A stretch of DNA of 64,000 nt from an uncultured Clostridia bacterium (GTDB lineage Bacteria; Bacillota; Clostridia; Oscillospirales; CAG-272): NCBI GenBank assembly GCA_944381085.1, contig CALWJX010000003.1, positions 80,616-144,615 on the forward strand, read 5' to 3'. Position 1 is the first letter of the stretch; each line of letters starts with the position of its first letter. Below the pieces are notes generated by a model that was not told the origin of the DNA, ran no database searches, and saw only the letters and a program-made list of their open reading frames with translations. Below are positions 44,855 to 54,847 of this stretch, one piece after another. A program made the translations under genes and the position numbers.

Positions 44855-45709
44855 TCATTTCGATATTAATTTCTTAAGAAAAACCGCCGCCTGTGAGATA
44901 TCCTTTGACGGATTTTCACCCACCTCGCGTTCAATAGTTAGAAATCCTCTGTATCCTACTTCATCAAGCGCTTTTAAATACGCCGGAAAATCCACACCGC
45001 CCTCTCCCAGCGGCACCTCTTCAAAATACTGTATTCCCTGAAATTCCTGAGGAACCGGGTGAACTACGCCGTAAATGTATTCGGGGTTTCCGTCCGCCAG
45101 TTTCACACCGTCCTTGGCGTGGGTATGAACAATATATTTTTTAAGATTATACACCGCCCTAACCGGGTCATCTCCCGTCACCATGACCAGATTGGCGGGG
45201 TCAAGGTTTACACCCACACCGGTCGAACCGAGCGAATCAAGAAATTCCTTCAGTATCTCGGAAGTTTCGGGACCGGTTTCTACGGCAAAATGCGCGCCGA
45301 CAGAATCGGCATATTCGGCAAGACTTGCGCAGGCGTCCTGCATTATTTTATATCTCGGATGATTCTTGTCGGTCGGCACCACCCCTATATGCGTTGTTAC
45401 AATATCGCACTCAAGATCTTTTGCCAGATCAACAATTCTTTTTGATTTTTCAATAAGCTCCGGATTCAGTTCGCGGTTGCCGAATCCGTGACCGAGGTCT
45501 CCGCACAACGCCGAAAAAACAAGTCCGTTGTCCTTTAAAAAATTCAACAATTCTTTTCTTTTTTGAGGAGTGAGATTTTCGGGAGCGTTCTCCCCGTTTG
45601 TGGCATACATCTGCACACCGTCGGCGCCTGTCTTTGCCGCCTCCGCGATTGCCGCCCTTGTGTCGAGTCTGAATGACTCAAGCATAACACCGATTGGAAA
45701 TTTATACAT
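44855..45709 (-). CDS. Sugar phosphate isomerase/epimerase family (xylose isomerase-like TIM barrel)
   Basis: 284 residues. The AP-endonuclease-2/IolE-like TIM barrel is seen in [43 protein letters not shown] and the late [10 protein letters not shown], with Glu, Asp, His and Glu metal ligands in the expected strands (HTHAKD for the His). Such proteins isomerise or epimerise sugars, often tagatose, myo-inosose or xylulose type. ATG follows AAAGGCAAGGG. The FGGY kinase upstream (45989-47431), same strand, 280 nt away, suggests the pair handles one sugar. The real substrate is not inferable. Confidence 0.88.
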   Translation of the reverse strand: MYKFPIGVMLESFRLDTRAAIAEAAKTGADGVQMYATNGENAPENLTPQKRKELLNFLKDNGLVFSALCGDLGHGFGNRELNPELIEKSKRIVDLAKDLECDIVTTHIGVVPTDKNHPRYKIMQDACASLAEYADSVGAHFAVETGPETSEILKEFLDSLGSTGVGVNLDPANLVMVTGDDPVRAVYNLKKYIVHTHAKDGVKLADGNPEYIYGVVHPVPQEFQGIQYFEEVPLGEGGVDFPAYLKALDEVGYRGFLTIEREVGENPSKDISQAAVFLKKLISK

Positions 45710-45988
45710 GACCGTAGCCCTTGCCTTTCATATTTAAATTTATGCTCTGTCAGTATCTGACATTGTGTTTATAAAAATAACGGACAATATATTTTCAAAA
45801 ATCCTCAGCAAGCCTGCCGCATTTTTTCGCCGGGATATCGAATGACAACTGTTAACGACAAAAAATTTCACAATAATATCCGTCCTATATTCAGTCTCCA
45901 TACTCCCGATTCCGAGAAGCTATTACATGCAAACTTGATGTTTTACATTATTTTACAATAAACAGTGCCGTTTGTCAATACATATTCC

Positions 45989-47431
45989 CTAAACAGTTTT
46001 AATTTTCTCCCTGTAGCGGCGGTATTTTTTCATATAAAACTCAGTCATTTTACCGGATGCGTCATCAATACGCTTTCTCTTTACAAAATACGGCGTCGCG
46101 GCTTTCATGTCCGAATATACGCCATATCCTACCGCGGCAGTCATAGCCGCGCCCAAAGCGCAAACCTCCGTCTGCCCGCAAACATACGTCTCAACTCCCA
46201 ACACCTCGCTGACAATCTTTCTCCACACTTTGCTTTTTGACGCCTCCCCTATCATAACAACACGTCTTACCTTTATTCCGTACTTTGAAAACTCTTCAAG
46301 GGCAAGCTTAGTCTCAAACGCCGCGCTCTCCATCAAAGCTCGCGCAAGATCAAACCCGTCATACCCGGCAGTCCGACCAATAACCGTCCCTCTGAGAGTC
46401 GCCTTATTTATATTCAATTCCTTACCCGTATTATATGGAATAAATAACAGCTCGCTTTCGCTCCGAGCTTTTTCTCGCGTTTGTGCATCCAAATCACTGT
46501 AGTCATCCCCGACAAATCGCGAAAGCCAGCGCATAGCGCTGCCTCCGTGGATTACGGAAACCGTTGAACCGTAAAAGCCGAACGGACATATCCCGGTAGA
46601 CAGATAAGACGGGGTAAATATCAGACTGTCCGCAATTCCCAACAAGTCCCATTCTGTTCCGGTGGTAAGCATAATGTCTCCCACATTGACAATTCCGCTT
46701 CCGATTGACGAACAATACCTGTCTAGCGCCCCGTTATATACCTTAACTGACCTGTTAAGTCCAAAAGCCGCCGCCGCATATTTAGTCAGCCCGCCCAAAC
46801 AAAAACCGGAAGGCAAAATCCGGGGCAGAGATTTGCGGCTTATTCCCAACGCGTTTATTATTTCATCGTCCCAGTCATTTGTCCGAATATTGTAAAGCGC
46901 TCTGACCGCGGCGCATGTCGGATCAATAATCGCGCTTCCTACCAACCGAAGATTCATGAAATCAAGCGGTGACAAATAAAACTCTATCATATTCGCTAGG
47001 TCTGCGCGATTTCTTTTAATCCATAATATCTTTGCCGCGTCATTGATCGGAGCAACCCGCCAGCCGCACTTGTAATAAATACGCCGCTCTCCGATAATGA
47101 GGTTAAGCTCTTCAGCCTCAGCTTTGGCTCTCATATCATCTCTGTCGATTACCTCAATTACCGGATTGCCGTATTTATCCACAGCGGTCATACTTCCTCC
47201 CTGCGCGGACAATCCGATAGCCGCAACCTGTCCCGGATCAATTTCGGAAACGGCTTCTCTCACCGCGCCCACAGAACAAATCCACCAATTCTCGGGATTC
47301 TGAACCGCAATACCTTCTTTATCCGTATTTGCCATGTAAATTTTTTGACCGTGAGAAACAACATTTCCGTTTTCGTCCGTGACCAAAGCTTTTACGCCTG
47401 TGTTTCCCATATCAAGTCCGATAAAATACAT
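45989..47431 (-). CDS. FGGY-family carbohydrate kinase (xylulokinase-like)
   Basis: 480 residues. GLDMGNTGVKALVTDENG is the N-terminal phosphate loop of the actin-like ATPase fold, GLSAQGGSMTAVD and DRDD follow, and the C-terminal half carries TTGTEWDL and the ADP-binding VVMIGEASKSKVWRKIVSEVLG. FGGY kinases phosphorylate pentuloses, glycerol or similar; this one is nearest in feel to xylulose/ribulose kinases but differs in the substrate region, so only the family is claimed. ATG follows GGAGGAAAG. Probably works with the downstream isomerase. Confidence 0.88.
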   Translation of the reverse strand: MYFIGLDMGNTGVKALVTDENGNVVSHGQKIYMANTDKEGIAVQNPENWWICSVGAVREAVSEIDPGQVAAIGLSAQGGSMTAVDKYGNPVIEVIDRDDMRAKAEAEELNLIIGERRIYYKCGWRVAPINDAAKILWIKRNRADLANMIEFYLSPLDFMNLRLVGSAIIDPTCAAVRALYNIRTNDWDDEIINALGISRKSLPRILPSGFCLGGLTKYAAAAFGLNRSVKVYNGALDRYCSSIGSGIVNVGDIMLTTGTEWDLLGIADSLIFTPSYLSTGICPFGFYGSTVSVIHGGSAMRWLSRFVGDDYSDLDAQTREKARSESELLFIPYNTGKELNINKATLRGTVIGRTAGYDGFDLARALMESAAFETKLALEEFSKYGIKVRRVVMIGEASKSKVWRKIVSEVLGVETYVCGQTEVCALGAAMTAAVGYGVYSDMKAATPYFVKRKRIDDASGKMTEFYMKKYRRYREKIKTV

Positions 47432-47757
47432 TTTGAACTTTCCTCCGCATATAAATCTTTTCCCGATGTATTCAAATTGATTTTAAGATTCAAAATCATA
47501 ATCTATGAGTCGCTCTTATAATCTTTATGTCAAAAGCTATCAGGACGTTCTGGAAACCATACGATACAATTGTATGCTCAGGACAGTGAAAATTTACGAG
47601 TAAATACATCGCGGTATCACGAAATTAATCCGTATTATAATTAAAAACCGCGCTGAAAAGTATCCGAAAAATAATTTTGCATAATATGCTTAAAGCTTCA
47701 AATTCTGAGTAATAATGGTAATAAACTCAAAAACAAAAAGCGGAAGGATAAAAGCAC
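47432..47757. other. Divergent intergenic region between the FGGY kinase and a beta-helix protein gene
   Basis: 326 bp, AT-rich. It contains a hairpin (CATAC GATACAATT GTATG, 47558-47576), and several near-TATAAT strings without well-placed -35 boxes. No ORF with a ribosome binding site was found. Confidence 0.5.
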
Positions 47758-48456
47758 ATGGGAACAACAAAAAGTACTGATTACACACAAACTTACATTA
47801 TAGGTCAAAGAACCGCCCCGTTAATCAATCTCTCAAAAACAATAGCCGCTGATTTTATCTCGGGATTTGAACATCCTTGGGAAATTTTCACGGGTCTTTC
47901 AAACTACATCTACGCGCTCGGTCCCACTCTGCCGTACGACAAATACGACGAGGTTTCCGACAGCGTATGGGTACACACGTCCGCGTACATGGCTCCGTCT
48001 GTGAAAATCGACGCTCCCGCGATAATCGGAAGCGGAGCGCGCATTTGCCACGGCGCTCATATATTGGGTTCAATTATCGGAAGCTACGCGCTGATAGGAG
48101 ACAATTCTCTCGTGAAAAACAGTATAGTTTTTGACATGGGAAAACTCTACGCGTCAAACAGTGTTCTAAGCTCTATCATAGGTTACAACGCGAATTTAGG
48201 CGCAGGAGCTTCGTCATATGATACAAAACTCGACTCAACAAACATCGAGATTTGTCTTCCTGAGGGCATATATCTGCCCGGTCTGTCAAAACTCGGATCA
48301 ATTGTGGGAGAAGCAGCCCGAATAGGTACAAACGCGGTACTGAATCCCGGGAGTATCATCGATGAGCATTCAATAATTTATCCGCTTTGCTCGGTTAACG
48401 GTTATATACCCCCATATTCCGTTATGAAATCACAGGAAATCGTTGTACCCCGATGA
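47758..48456 (+). CDS. Left-handed beta-helix (hexapeptide-repeat) protein, sugar-nucleotide-acyltransferase-like
   Basis: 232 residues. An N-terminal segment of about 75 residues (ending YALGPTLPYDKYDEVSDSVW) leads into imperfect hexapeptide repeats (VHTSAYMAPSVKIDAPAIIGSGARICHG, IIGSYALIGDNSLV, IVGEAARIGTNAVLNPGSII). This layout resembles the C-terminal part of bifunctional UDP-GlcNAc pyrophosphorylase/acetyltransferases but with no nucleotidyltransferase domain, so it is a stand-alone beta-helix protein, perhaps an acyltransferase. No signal peptide. ATG follows GGAAGGAT. Ends before a strong terminator. Substrate and partner unknown. Confidence 0.75.
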   Translation: MGTTKSTDYTQTYIIGQRTAPLINLSKTIAADFISGFEHPWEIFTGLSNYIYALGPTLPYDKYDEVSDSVWVHTSAYMAPSVKIDAPAIIGSGARICHGAHILGSIIGSYALIGDNSLVKNSIVFDMGKLYASNSVLSSIIGYNANLGAGASSYDTKLDSTNIEICLPEGIYLPGLSKLGSIVGEAARIGTNAVLNPGSIIDEHSIIYPLCSVNGYIPPYSVMKSQEIVVPR

Positions 48457-48488
48457 TTATTTCCAACTTTTTAAATTTAATTATCGCA

Positions 48489-48529
48489 AAATGAGGTTTC
48501 CCCACCGATGTATGGGAGAAACCTCATTT
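48489..48529. terminator. Bidirectional terminator
   Basis: AAATGAGGTTTC (48489-48500) with GAAACCTCATTT (48518-48529) plus inner CCCA/TGGG pairs, followed by ATTATAT. Convergent genes on both sides. Confidence 0.8.
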
Positions 48530-48579
48530 ATTATATATGCTTAAACATATCAGCAGTGAATTTAACCGCCAAGCGCAAT

Positions 48580-49497
48580 TTAGATTTCTTTATAAAATCC
48601 TTCAATCGGCAGTCGTTTGTTTTTGATAAAATAATAAGTCACACCCAAAATGTCCGCAAGAAGCCAGCCTATCGGAACAGACCACCAGATTCCCAAAACT
48701 CCAAGCGCCGGGATTTTTGAAAGAGTATATGACAGCGCCACGCGTATACCGAGTGAAACTACGGTAAGAACAACCGACATGCCCGGTTTTCCCAAAGCCC
48801 GGTACAAGCCGTAAAGCAGAAACAGCCCCGCGATCAGAAAATAAAACGAACCCTCTATGCGAAGATAGCGGACGCCTTCCGAAATTACCGCAATTTCCTT
48901 TGAGTCTATAAACAGCGTCATAAGCGGTTTGGCAAATATAAACACGCCAAGCGATATCAAAAGCCCGAAAGAAAGAGATATAACCGCGGCGGCGCGTATT
49001 CCCTTTCTGATACGCTCCGTCTGCTTAGCGCCGTAATTCTGAGCCACGAAAACCGAGAACGCATTGCCGAAATCCTGAACCGGAAGATAAGCGAAAGCGT
49101 CGATCTTTACCGCGGCGGCAAAGGCTGCCATTACAACGGTTCCGAAACTGTTTACCAGACCCTGTACCGCGAGTATTCCGAGGTTCATTATAGACTGCTG
49201 CAAACAGGTAAGGGCGGAAAACCCGGTTATTTCCTTTACTCGGCTCATACGCAGTCTTATATTTTTTTCCCTTTTCAAGAGCGCGGAATATTAAAATTTG
49301 GTATACAACGCGATGCCGATACCCGACACATACTGAGAAATAACGGTAGCCTCCGCGGCTCCCGCGACGCCTCGGTCAAGCCCCGCGACAAACCAGATGT
49401 CAAGAGCTATATTTAACAGGGCTGAAGCCGCGAGAAAAACAAGCGGTATGACGGAATTGCCGACAGACACAGGTCCCTGCGTCAGTTCGGTTTTCAT
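48580..49497 (-). pseudogene. MATE-family transporter with internal deletion and an in-frame stop
   Basis: The frame begins MKTELTQGPVS, a typical MATE start, but jumps at once to VGNSVIPLVFLAASALLNIALDI, which in intact homologues lies about 150 residues into the protein: the first four membrane helices are missing. The frame is interrupted by a TAA at 49291-49293 and continues in the same frame with YSALLKREKNIRL and the complete C-terminal half (ending IEGFYKEI). Together about 300 codons remain of about 450. It cannot form a transporter. Intact MATE genes are at 39449-40828 and 57882-59252. Confidence 0.88.
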
Positions 49498-49534
49498 CTT
49501 GTTTTACTGACGCTTTCGATACAAAATACAAAAA

Positions 49535-49954
49535 TCAGCATCTGTTCACCAACTGCTTGAAAAATTCTATCTGTTCTCCGTCGGGACCTTTTACAAACGC
49601 CACCTGTATTGTCATTCTGCTGGGTCTTGCGTCGTCCAGATTCATAACCGTAGGAGGAGTAACCGATTCCGCACCGGCTTCCAACGCGGTATTATACGCC
49701 GCCGCGACGTCCTGAACGCAGAGCGCGAAATGCTGCCATCTTCCCTCGGCGGGATAACCGTCCCCGCAGCCGGCAAATATTTCAAGCCTGCCGCCGTCGC
49801 CCACATCTATCATCATTATCCTGTTGTCATTCTCTCCCCACTCGACTACCGGCTTCATTCCGAGCGCCTTGTAAAAATTCACCGTCTTTTCATAATCCGA
49901 CGCCTTAAGCGCCAAATGGTGAAATCCCATTCCTCTGATAACACTGTTGCTCAT
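49535..49954 (-). CDS. VOC-family (glyoxalase/dioxygenase superfamily) protein
   Basis: 139 residues with two beta-alpha-beta-beta-beta modules: FHHLALKASDYEKTVNFYKALG opens the first, WQHFALCVQDVAAAYNTALEAG the second, and GPDGEQIEFFKQL ends it. His10-like, Glu and His/Glu metal-ligand positions are present. VOC proteins include lyases, isomerases and antibiotic-resistance enzymes; no specific reaction can be named. ATG follows GGAGGATTATT, with a GC hairpin (49968-49982) directly before that site. Confidence 0.85.
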   Translation of the reverse strand: MSNSVIRGMGFHHLALKASDYEKTVNFYKALGMKPVVEWGENDNRIMMIDVGDGGRLEIFAGCGDGYPAEGRWQHFALCVQDVAAAYNTALEAGAESVTPPTVMNLDDARPSRMTIQVAFVKGPDGEQIEFFKQLVNRC

Positions 49955-49967
49955 AATAATCCTCCAT

Positions 49968-49982
49968 GCCGCCCAAGGCGGC
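49968..49982. promoter_or_regulatory. GC hairpin directly before a Shine-Dalgarno, copy 1
   Basis: GCCGCC-CAA-GGCGGC. On the minus strand it is followed within 3 nt by GGAGGATTATTATG of the VOC gene. The same arrangement appears before serA (56240-56254) and in related form before serC (57585-57598). Confidence 0.6.
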
Positions 49983-50007
49983 TCAAACAGATATTTTCTA
50001 TCAAATC

Positions 50008-51297
50008 TTATTTAAATATTATTCTCTGCTTTGTTTTTTCCATTATTTCCTTCGGAACACGATAATACTTCACTATCGGAACGAGCCTGAGTCCGTCAGT
50101 CTCCGTAAAGTCTTCCGCATAGGGCTCAAGCTCTTGGTCAACCTGAGCGTACACAACGTCTCCGTCAGAATAAACCCCGTTTTCATCCTTTACGACCTTT
50201 CCCTCGGTTTCGGTATACAACAATACCTTATTCTCGTATATGTACCAAAGCCCCTCGGAAAGTCTCATTGTACAGCAGAAAAACGCTTCGTACATCAAAG
50301 GCGCGAGGTAGTTCCACGGGCTGCCCTCACAAACCAAAGTATCCGTGCCCGCCCCGCCGTTTTGTCTCTGAGCGGTGGAAAATCCGTTTCTGTAAATTCT
50401 GGCGCCTGTTTTTCTGTATTTTTCCTCTCCCGTCGCCTTATAAAGTTCAATTGCAAGCATAAGCGAATCCACTATGGCACAGGGCTCGGTCCAGGTATCC
50501 GGACGTCCCCACCAATTCAGGTTCTGATACGTATATGTCATGCCCTTGCCGTATACATAAAGCTCGTAAATACTCTTCGCTCCGTCAAGATAGTAATTGT
50601 TTTTTGTAATGTTATACATCCTCATCATTCCGCGCGCCGCCGTAAGCGTGCAGTGGGTCTGTACTCTCAGCCTTACCTTGTCTATCGCGAGATAAGCGGC
50701 GATCATTTCATCCAAAAGCGACTTCACTTCCTCATCCGCCGTTATCTTATAAACATGCGAAAGCCCGTCAATGCTCATAAACGCGCAGCCCACGTCGCTG
50801 GACAATTTCCAGCCGTCAATTGTACCTATCTCGCTTCCGCTTACTCCTCCCACATCAATTTGTTCACGCTCAACGGGATATGAGGAATATTTTCCCATCG
50901 TGGGTAAATACAGATGCTTCGCTATACTCTTTAAGGCATTCAGAGAAAAATCATCACTGAACTGCTCATAATGTTCGCACAGCCCTCTGAGCAGCCATGA
51001 GTGTCCCGAAAGCTGCTGCTCAAATATAACATCGCCGGCGACAGGTCCGAAATACAAGTATTTGTTTGTTCTTGACGGCATCTGCTCAAGCATCAGCGGC
51101 ATACATTCGGTCTGCTTTCCCGATATCTTGTAATGGCTCATAAATGAGAGCAGCGCCCTGCCCTCCTTATCTCCGGGCCAGTCATATTCCGCCGGCGCCC
51201 AAAGACCTTCTATTCTGTAATAATTATCATTTTCAAGCCTTGACAAATTCAGCTCTATTCTCTTATTAAGTTCCCCGATATCTATTTCTTTAATCAC
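50008..51297 (-). CDS. GH127-like (beta-L-arabinofuranosidase superfamily) protein
   Basis: 429 residues starting at GTG 51297, which follows GGAGGAAAACTCG. All-alpha (alpha/alpha)6 repeats: LLSFMSHYKISGKQ, HSWLLRGLCEHYEQF, RGMMRMYNITKNNYYLDGAK, DSLMLAIELYKATGEEKYR, and the pair FFCCTMRLSEGLWYI, where adjacent Cys residues occupy the place of the zinc cysteines of GH127 enzymes. GH127 arabinofuranosidases have a further C-terminal beta domain; this protein has only a short one, so enzymatic specificity is uncertain and other six-hairpin glycosidases remain possible. No signal peptide. Precedes the VOC gene on the same strand by 54 nt. Confidence 0.6.
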   Translation of the reverse strand: MIKEIDIGELNKRIELNLSRLENDNYYRIEGLWAPAEYDWPGDKEGRALLSFMSHYKISGKQTECMPLMLEQMPSRTNKYLYFGPVAGDVIFEQQLSGHSWLLRGLCEHYEQFSDDFSLNALKSIAKHLYLPTMGKYSSYPVEREQIDVGGVSGSEIGTIDGWKLSSDVGCAFMSIDGLSHVYKITADEEVKSLLDEMIAAYLAIDKVRLRVQTHCTLTAARGMMRMYNITKNNYYLDGAKSIYELYVYGKGMTYTYQNLNWWGRPDTWTEPCAIVDSLMLAIELYKATGEEKYRKTGARIYRNGFSTAQRQNGGAGTDTLVCEGSPWNYLAPLMYEAFFCCTMRLSEGLWYIYENKVLLYTETEGKVVKDENGVYSDGDVVYAQVDQELEPYAEDFTETDGLRLVPIVKYYRVPKEIMEKTKQRIIFK

Positions 51298-51343
51298 CGA
51301 GTTTTCCTCCGTCCGATAAGTTTTCGCGCGATTTCAGGCACAT

Positions 51344-52489
51344 TCAGTCTTCAAACGAATTTGTGACGTCTTCCTCGAAGTGCGCCGCGGTCAGAGCGCC
51401 CGAACCTCCGTCATACGCGGAATTTTTGAGATAAACGGCAGTTATTTTATTGACGGGATCCACCCAGAAATGTGTCCCGTACGCTCCGCTCCATCCGAAC
51501 GCGCCTACCGGCAGGATTTTATACGACTCATGAGTTATCACCCTTACCCCAAGTCCCCATACCTGCGGGTCCGGCATAATGCTTTTGGGAAGCTGCGGTG
51601 TCGCCATCATCTCAATCAATTCAGGGGATATAATCTGTTTTTCGCCCGCGTTTCCCTTATTCAAAAGCATCTCGGCAAACGCGCTGTAATCGTCAAGCGT
51701 CGAAGCCAACCCTGCCCCGCCGCTGAAATATGTAACCGGAAAGTCCTCAAATACACACCCGTCGGGCATCCGGCGCGATACGCTCCTGCCGTCAACCAAA
51801 TTATGCATTCCTATCATTCTGTCCCACTGTTCCGCCGTGGGAGCAAAAGTGGTGTCTTTCATTCCGAGCGGCTCGAACAGTTCCTTTTTCAAAAATCGGT
51901 CGTACGGAAGCCCTGAGGTTATCTCAACAATCCTCGCCATCACATCAAAGGCTACGGTAGCGCTGTAAGCCTGAGCCGAAAAAGGCTCGAACGCCAGCGC
52001 GGCATTCGCGTGATAATCCACAACGCCTTTAAGCGTTTTCTTCTGCTCGGGCGTCATTCCCGCAAACTGAATATCGCCCACCTCCATACTGCCCAAACCG
52101 CTCGAATGGGTCAGCAAATGAAGAATCCGTATCTTTTCCTTGGCTTTTCCGATTCTTACGACCTTTCCGTCCTCAACCTTTCCTATATCCATCCGCGAGT
52201 ATTCGGGAATAAATTTATCAACGGTATCGTTGATCTCCAACAGTCCCTTGCTTGCCTGTATAAGTATTGCGGCAGCCGTTATCGGCTTTGTCATGGACGC
52301 CATGCGGAAAACTGTATCATACGGCAAATTGTCTTCCGCTCCGGGTGTTTTCGAGCCGAAAGCGGCACGGTACACCGTCTCGCCGTCCTGACATACCTGT
52401 ACCAACGCTCCCCCAACGCGACAGGATTTTACATCGTCGCCTGTTCTTTTTTCAATATTCTCTTTAAGCTTATCACGGTTTAATTTCAT
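51344..52489 (-). CDS. Serine hydrolase of the class C beta-lactamase/esterase family
   Basis: 381 residues from ATG 52489, 9 nt after AAAGG; the ATG at 52495 is too close to that site. The nucleophile motif SMTK (about 73-76 region) and YSAT (the tyrosine motif, YxN in lactamases) and the late HFW motif mark the class C beta-lactamase fold (family S12, EstB-like). No signal peptide, so a cytoplasmic esterase or peptidase is more likely than a beta-lactamase. Upstream promoter at 52643-52670 with the palindrome 52616-52627 between it and the start. Transcribed away from the GH15-like gene. Confidence 0.85.
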   Translation of the reverse strand: MKLNRDKLKENIEKRTGDDVKSCRVGGALVQVCQDGETVYRAAFGSKTPGAEDNLPYDTVFRMASMTKPITAAAILIQASKGLLEINDTVDKFIPEYSRMDIGKVEDGKVVRIGKAKEKIRILHLLTHSSGLGSMEVGDIQFAGMTPEQKKTLKGVVDYHANAALAFEPFSAQAYSATVAFDVMARIVEITSGLPYDRFLKKELFEPLGMKDTTFAPTAEQWDRMIGMHNLVDGRSVSRRMPDGCVFEDFPVTYFSGGAGLASTLDDYSAFAEMLLNKGNAGEKQIISPELIEMMATPQLPKSIMPDPQVWGLGVRVITHESYKILPVGAFGWSGAYGTHFWVDPVNKITAVYLKNSAYDGGSGALTAAHFEEDVTNSFED

Positions 52490-52615
52490 AACCATATACC
52501 TTTCTTTGTAAATAAAAGTAAGAATCGTCTCCTTTTTGCATATGCAAAATTATCCGGGGTTTATTGTGACTCCGAGGTATACAGCGTTAAAACTAAAAAG
52601 AATTATATATTGGGT

Positions 52616-52627
52616 ATACCGCGGTAT
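52616..52627. promoter_or_regulatory. Palindrome ATACCGCGGTAT in a divergent region
   Basis: 12-bp perfect palindrome just downstream of the minus-strand promoter of the serine hydrolase, in the operator position. The 52490-52928 region otherwise holds two promoters and no ORF. Confidence 0.5.
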
Positions 52628-52642
52628 TAAATCATCAGATAC

Positions 52643-52670
52643 ATTATAACACACATCCGGAAAATGTCAA
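52643..52670 (-). promoter_or_regulatory. Promoter of the serine hydrolase gene
   Basis: On the minus strand TTGACA (52670-52665), 16-nt spacer, TATAAT (52648-52643). Confidence 0.75.
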
Positions 52671-52784
52671 GACCGGAAAATTTTTTTAAAACAAATTATT
52701 GTGCGTAAAGGTTATTTAAAGCCTTAAAGCATTTAATTACAGGAATTAAAGCTGAAAATAAATTAAAAAAACATCACAAAGCTA

Positions 52785-52813
52785 TTGCATTTATAATATC
52801 GTAATGGTATAAT
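52785..52813 (+). promoter_or_regulatory. Promoter of the GH15-like gene
   Basis: TTGCAT (52785-52790), 17-nt spacer, TATAAT (52808-52813), 116 nt before the ATG. Confidence 0.7.
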
Positions 52814-52928
52814 GTTATACACCGCAGAGCAATCAAACAAGATATATTGACACTTTTTTCGTCAAACCACAAAGCAGCACAATTTCAGAGCTTTTAAAAA
52901 ATACCTTAAGCAAAGGAGAACAGCCGCC

Positions 52929-54818
52929 ATGAGATACAGAAGCAATAAATTGCCCGACGACGGGAGCATTTGCGCAATTGGCAACGGAAAAATGCTTATA
53001 TACGAAACAGGCGCCGATATCTGGAGTATGACAGGTCCGGTATACACGCTTCCCTCGTTTATGTGTATGAGCATATCGCAGGAAAATGACACAGTGGAGT
53101 CGTTTTCGGAAAGAAAAGAAAAAAGCTCCGCCTGGGAACACAAAATCAACATAAACGGTGAACCCGCGGCAAAAATCACAGATATTATAGACCCCTGCCG
53201 TCCCGTTTTCGTAAGAGAAGCGGAATGTTTAAAACCGTTGTCCCTGAATCTTGCCTCTCATCCGTATGTAAAAAGAGTGTTCTACAAAGATTACAGGCTG
53301 GGAGAACAGCGCAAAGACTGTCTGAACCTTATTATTCCCAAGGGAACGAATTTTTTTGTAAGTCTCGCCGTGATAAATGAAACAAGGCTTCTTATAAGCT
53401 GTGACGGAAACGCTTATATAGACTCCGAAAGTCAAAGTATTCGCTTGCTTCCCGGAAAAAGCCGCATTATATTTACGTGCGGAGAGCCCGCAGATACGGT
53501 AAGCGATATGGTTTACGCATTGAACTCAAGGGAATACGCCGAAAAGAGCGAGCGGTTCTTCAAAAACTTTCTTTCAAAAACAGACTCGTTTATGGCTTTA
53601 ATACCGGAATCTCACCCTGAGAAAGACAGGCTTATCAAGGCGTTTGAAGACGTCAGCGTACTTATAAAATGTCAGCAGTCGGACAGCGGAGGAGTTCAGG
53701 CGGGGCATTATTATCCCCTGGCTTATGTACGCGACCAGGCGGGAACCATGCGCGGACTGCTCAGTATGGGATATATCGAAGAGGCCCGAAAAATTCTGAG
53801 CTTCTGGAACGGTAAATTCAAAATATACGGATATCTGTGCAATGCCGAAGGCATGGACGTGGACAGCGCGAGGCTTATCTTCCCGAATGATGAAGTCGAA
53901 GTCCCGGCATATGTCATTCTTTGCGCGTTCGAGTTTTACAAAAATACCCGTGACAGGGAGTTTTTGCTTTCTTTGTTTGACATGCTTAAATGGGCATTCG
54001 AAGTACAGCTGAAGCACCTCTATATGGGTATGACGGGCTTCAGCGGCGATGAAACCTATATTGCCGGCAGAGTATTTCCAAGAGAATTTATATATCAGGG
54101 CTCCGCGGAATCCACCATGCTGTTTATTACAAGCGGAAAATACTTTGTCGACTTCTGCGATGAAAACAAATTGCTTTCGGACAGCATAATCTGTGATTAC
54201 AGAAACAAGCTCAATGAATCCGAGCAACAATACCGTAAAAATTTCATACATAACGGACTGCTGTACGCAAACAATCCTCAAAGGCAGCAGCTCTCAAGGC
54301 TTCCCAGATATAAATTCGGCTACTGTGACCTTCATGAAAGATTGGACAACACACTTGTCCTTACTTGGCTTGAATGCGGAGAAGACGGATTTTACCGCTG
54401 TCCCGACTGTTACGGAAGAATTCTTGAAAACAAACCCGACAGCAACCAGCTTTATTTGCTGAGTTCTGTAAGCCTGTTGCCGTCATATCACCGCTCCTGT
54501 CTTTTCAGCCAATCCGACATAAAAAACTTTTCCGCCCCGTTCATCGACATGTTCAAAAACAAAAAATATATCTCCTCGGATTTCGAGGGTACAGTCTCGC
54601 TCGGTTATGATTTCGGTCTTCTGCTCATGACACTGACCGAGCTGAAAAGTCCCTTGGCGGATCAGGCGCTGAAAGTAATGCTCGATATTGTAGACCCCAC
54701 CGGGGCTTGGGTCGAATATTACGATAACCTTAAACCATACAATTGCAGATGCCGCGCGTGGGAGAGCGCCATAAACATGGATGCGATTATAAGATATCTG
54801 AAGAGCCTTCAGAAATAA
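52929..54818 (+). CDS. GH15-like six-hairpin glycoside hydrolase family protein
   Basis: 629 residues. The N-terminal 210 form a beta-sandwich-like domain; from about 235 an (alpha/alpha)6 barrel begins, with HYYPLAYVRDQAGTMRGLLSMGY recalling the YxRDxA segment of GH15 glucoamylases, and later YDFGLLLMTLTE and CRCRAWESAINMDAI near the end, where GH15 members place acidic catalytic residues. The overall pattern fits glucoamylase-type or related glucan/dextran glucosidases; substrate specificity is not claimed. No signal peptide. ATG follows AAAGGAG. Gene stands alone in its direction. Confidence 0.65.
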   Translation: MRYRSNKLPDDGSICAIGNGKMLIYETGADIWSMTGPVYTLPSFMCMSISQENDTVESFSERKEKSSAWEHKININGEPAAKITDIIDPCRPVFVREAECLKPLSLNLASHPYVKRVFYKDYRLGEQRKDCLNLIIPKGTNFFVSLAVINETRLLISCDGNAYIDSESQSIRLLPGKSRIIFTCGEPADTVSDMVYALNSREYAEKSERFFKNFLSKTDSFMALIPESHPEKDRLIKAFEDVSVLIKCQQSDSGGVQAGHYYPLAYVRDQAGTMRGLLSMGYIEEARKILSFWNGKFKIYGYLCNAEGMDVDSARLIFPNDEVEVPAYVILCAFEFYKNTRDREFLLSLFDMLKWAFEVQLKHLYMGMTGFSGDETYIAGRVFPREFIYQGSAESTMLFITSGKYFVDFCDENKLLSDSIICDYRNKLNESEQQYRKNFIHNGLLYANNPQRQQLSRLPRYKFGYCDLHERLDNTLVLTWLECGEDGFYRCPDCYGRILENKPDSNQLYLLSSVSLLPSYHRSCLFSQSDIKNFSAPFIDMFKNKKYISSDFEGTVSLGYDFGLLLMTLTELKSPLADQALKVMLDIVDPTGAWVEYYDNLKPYNCRCRAWESAINMDAIIRYLKSLQK

Positions 54819-54847
54819 TGCCGTCAAATTATATATCGATTAAAAAC

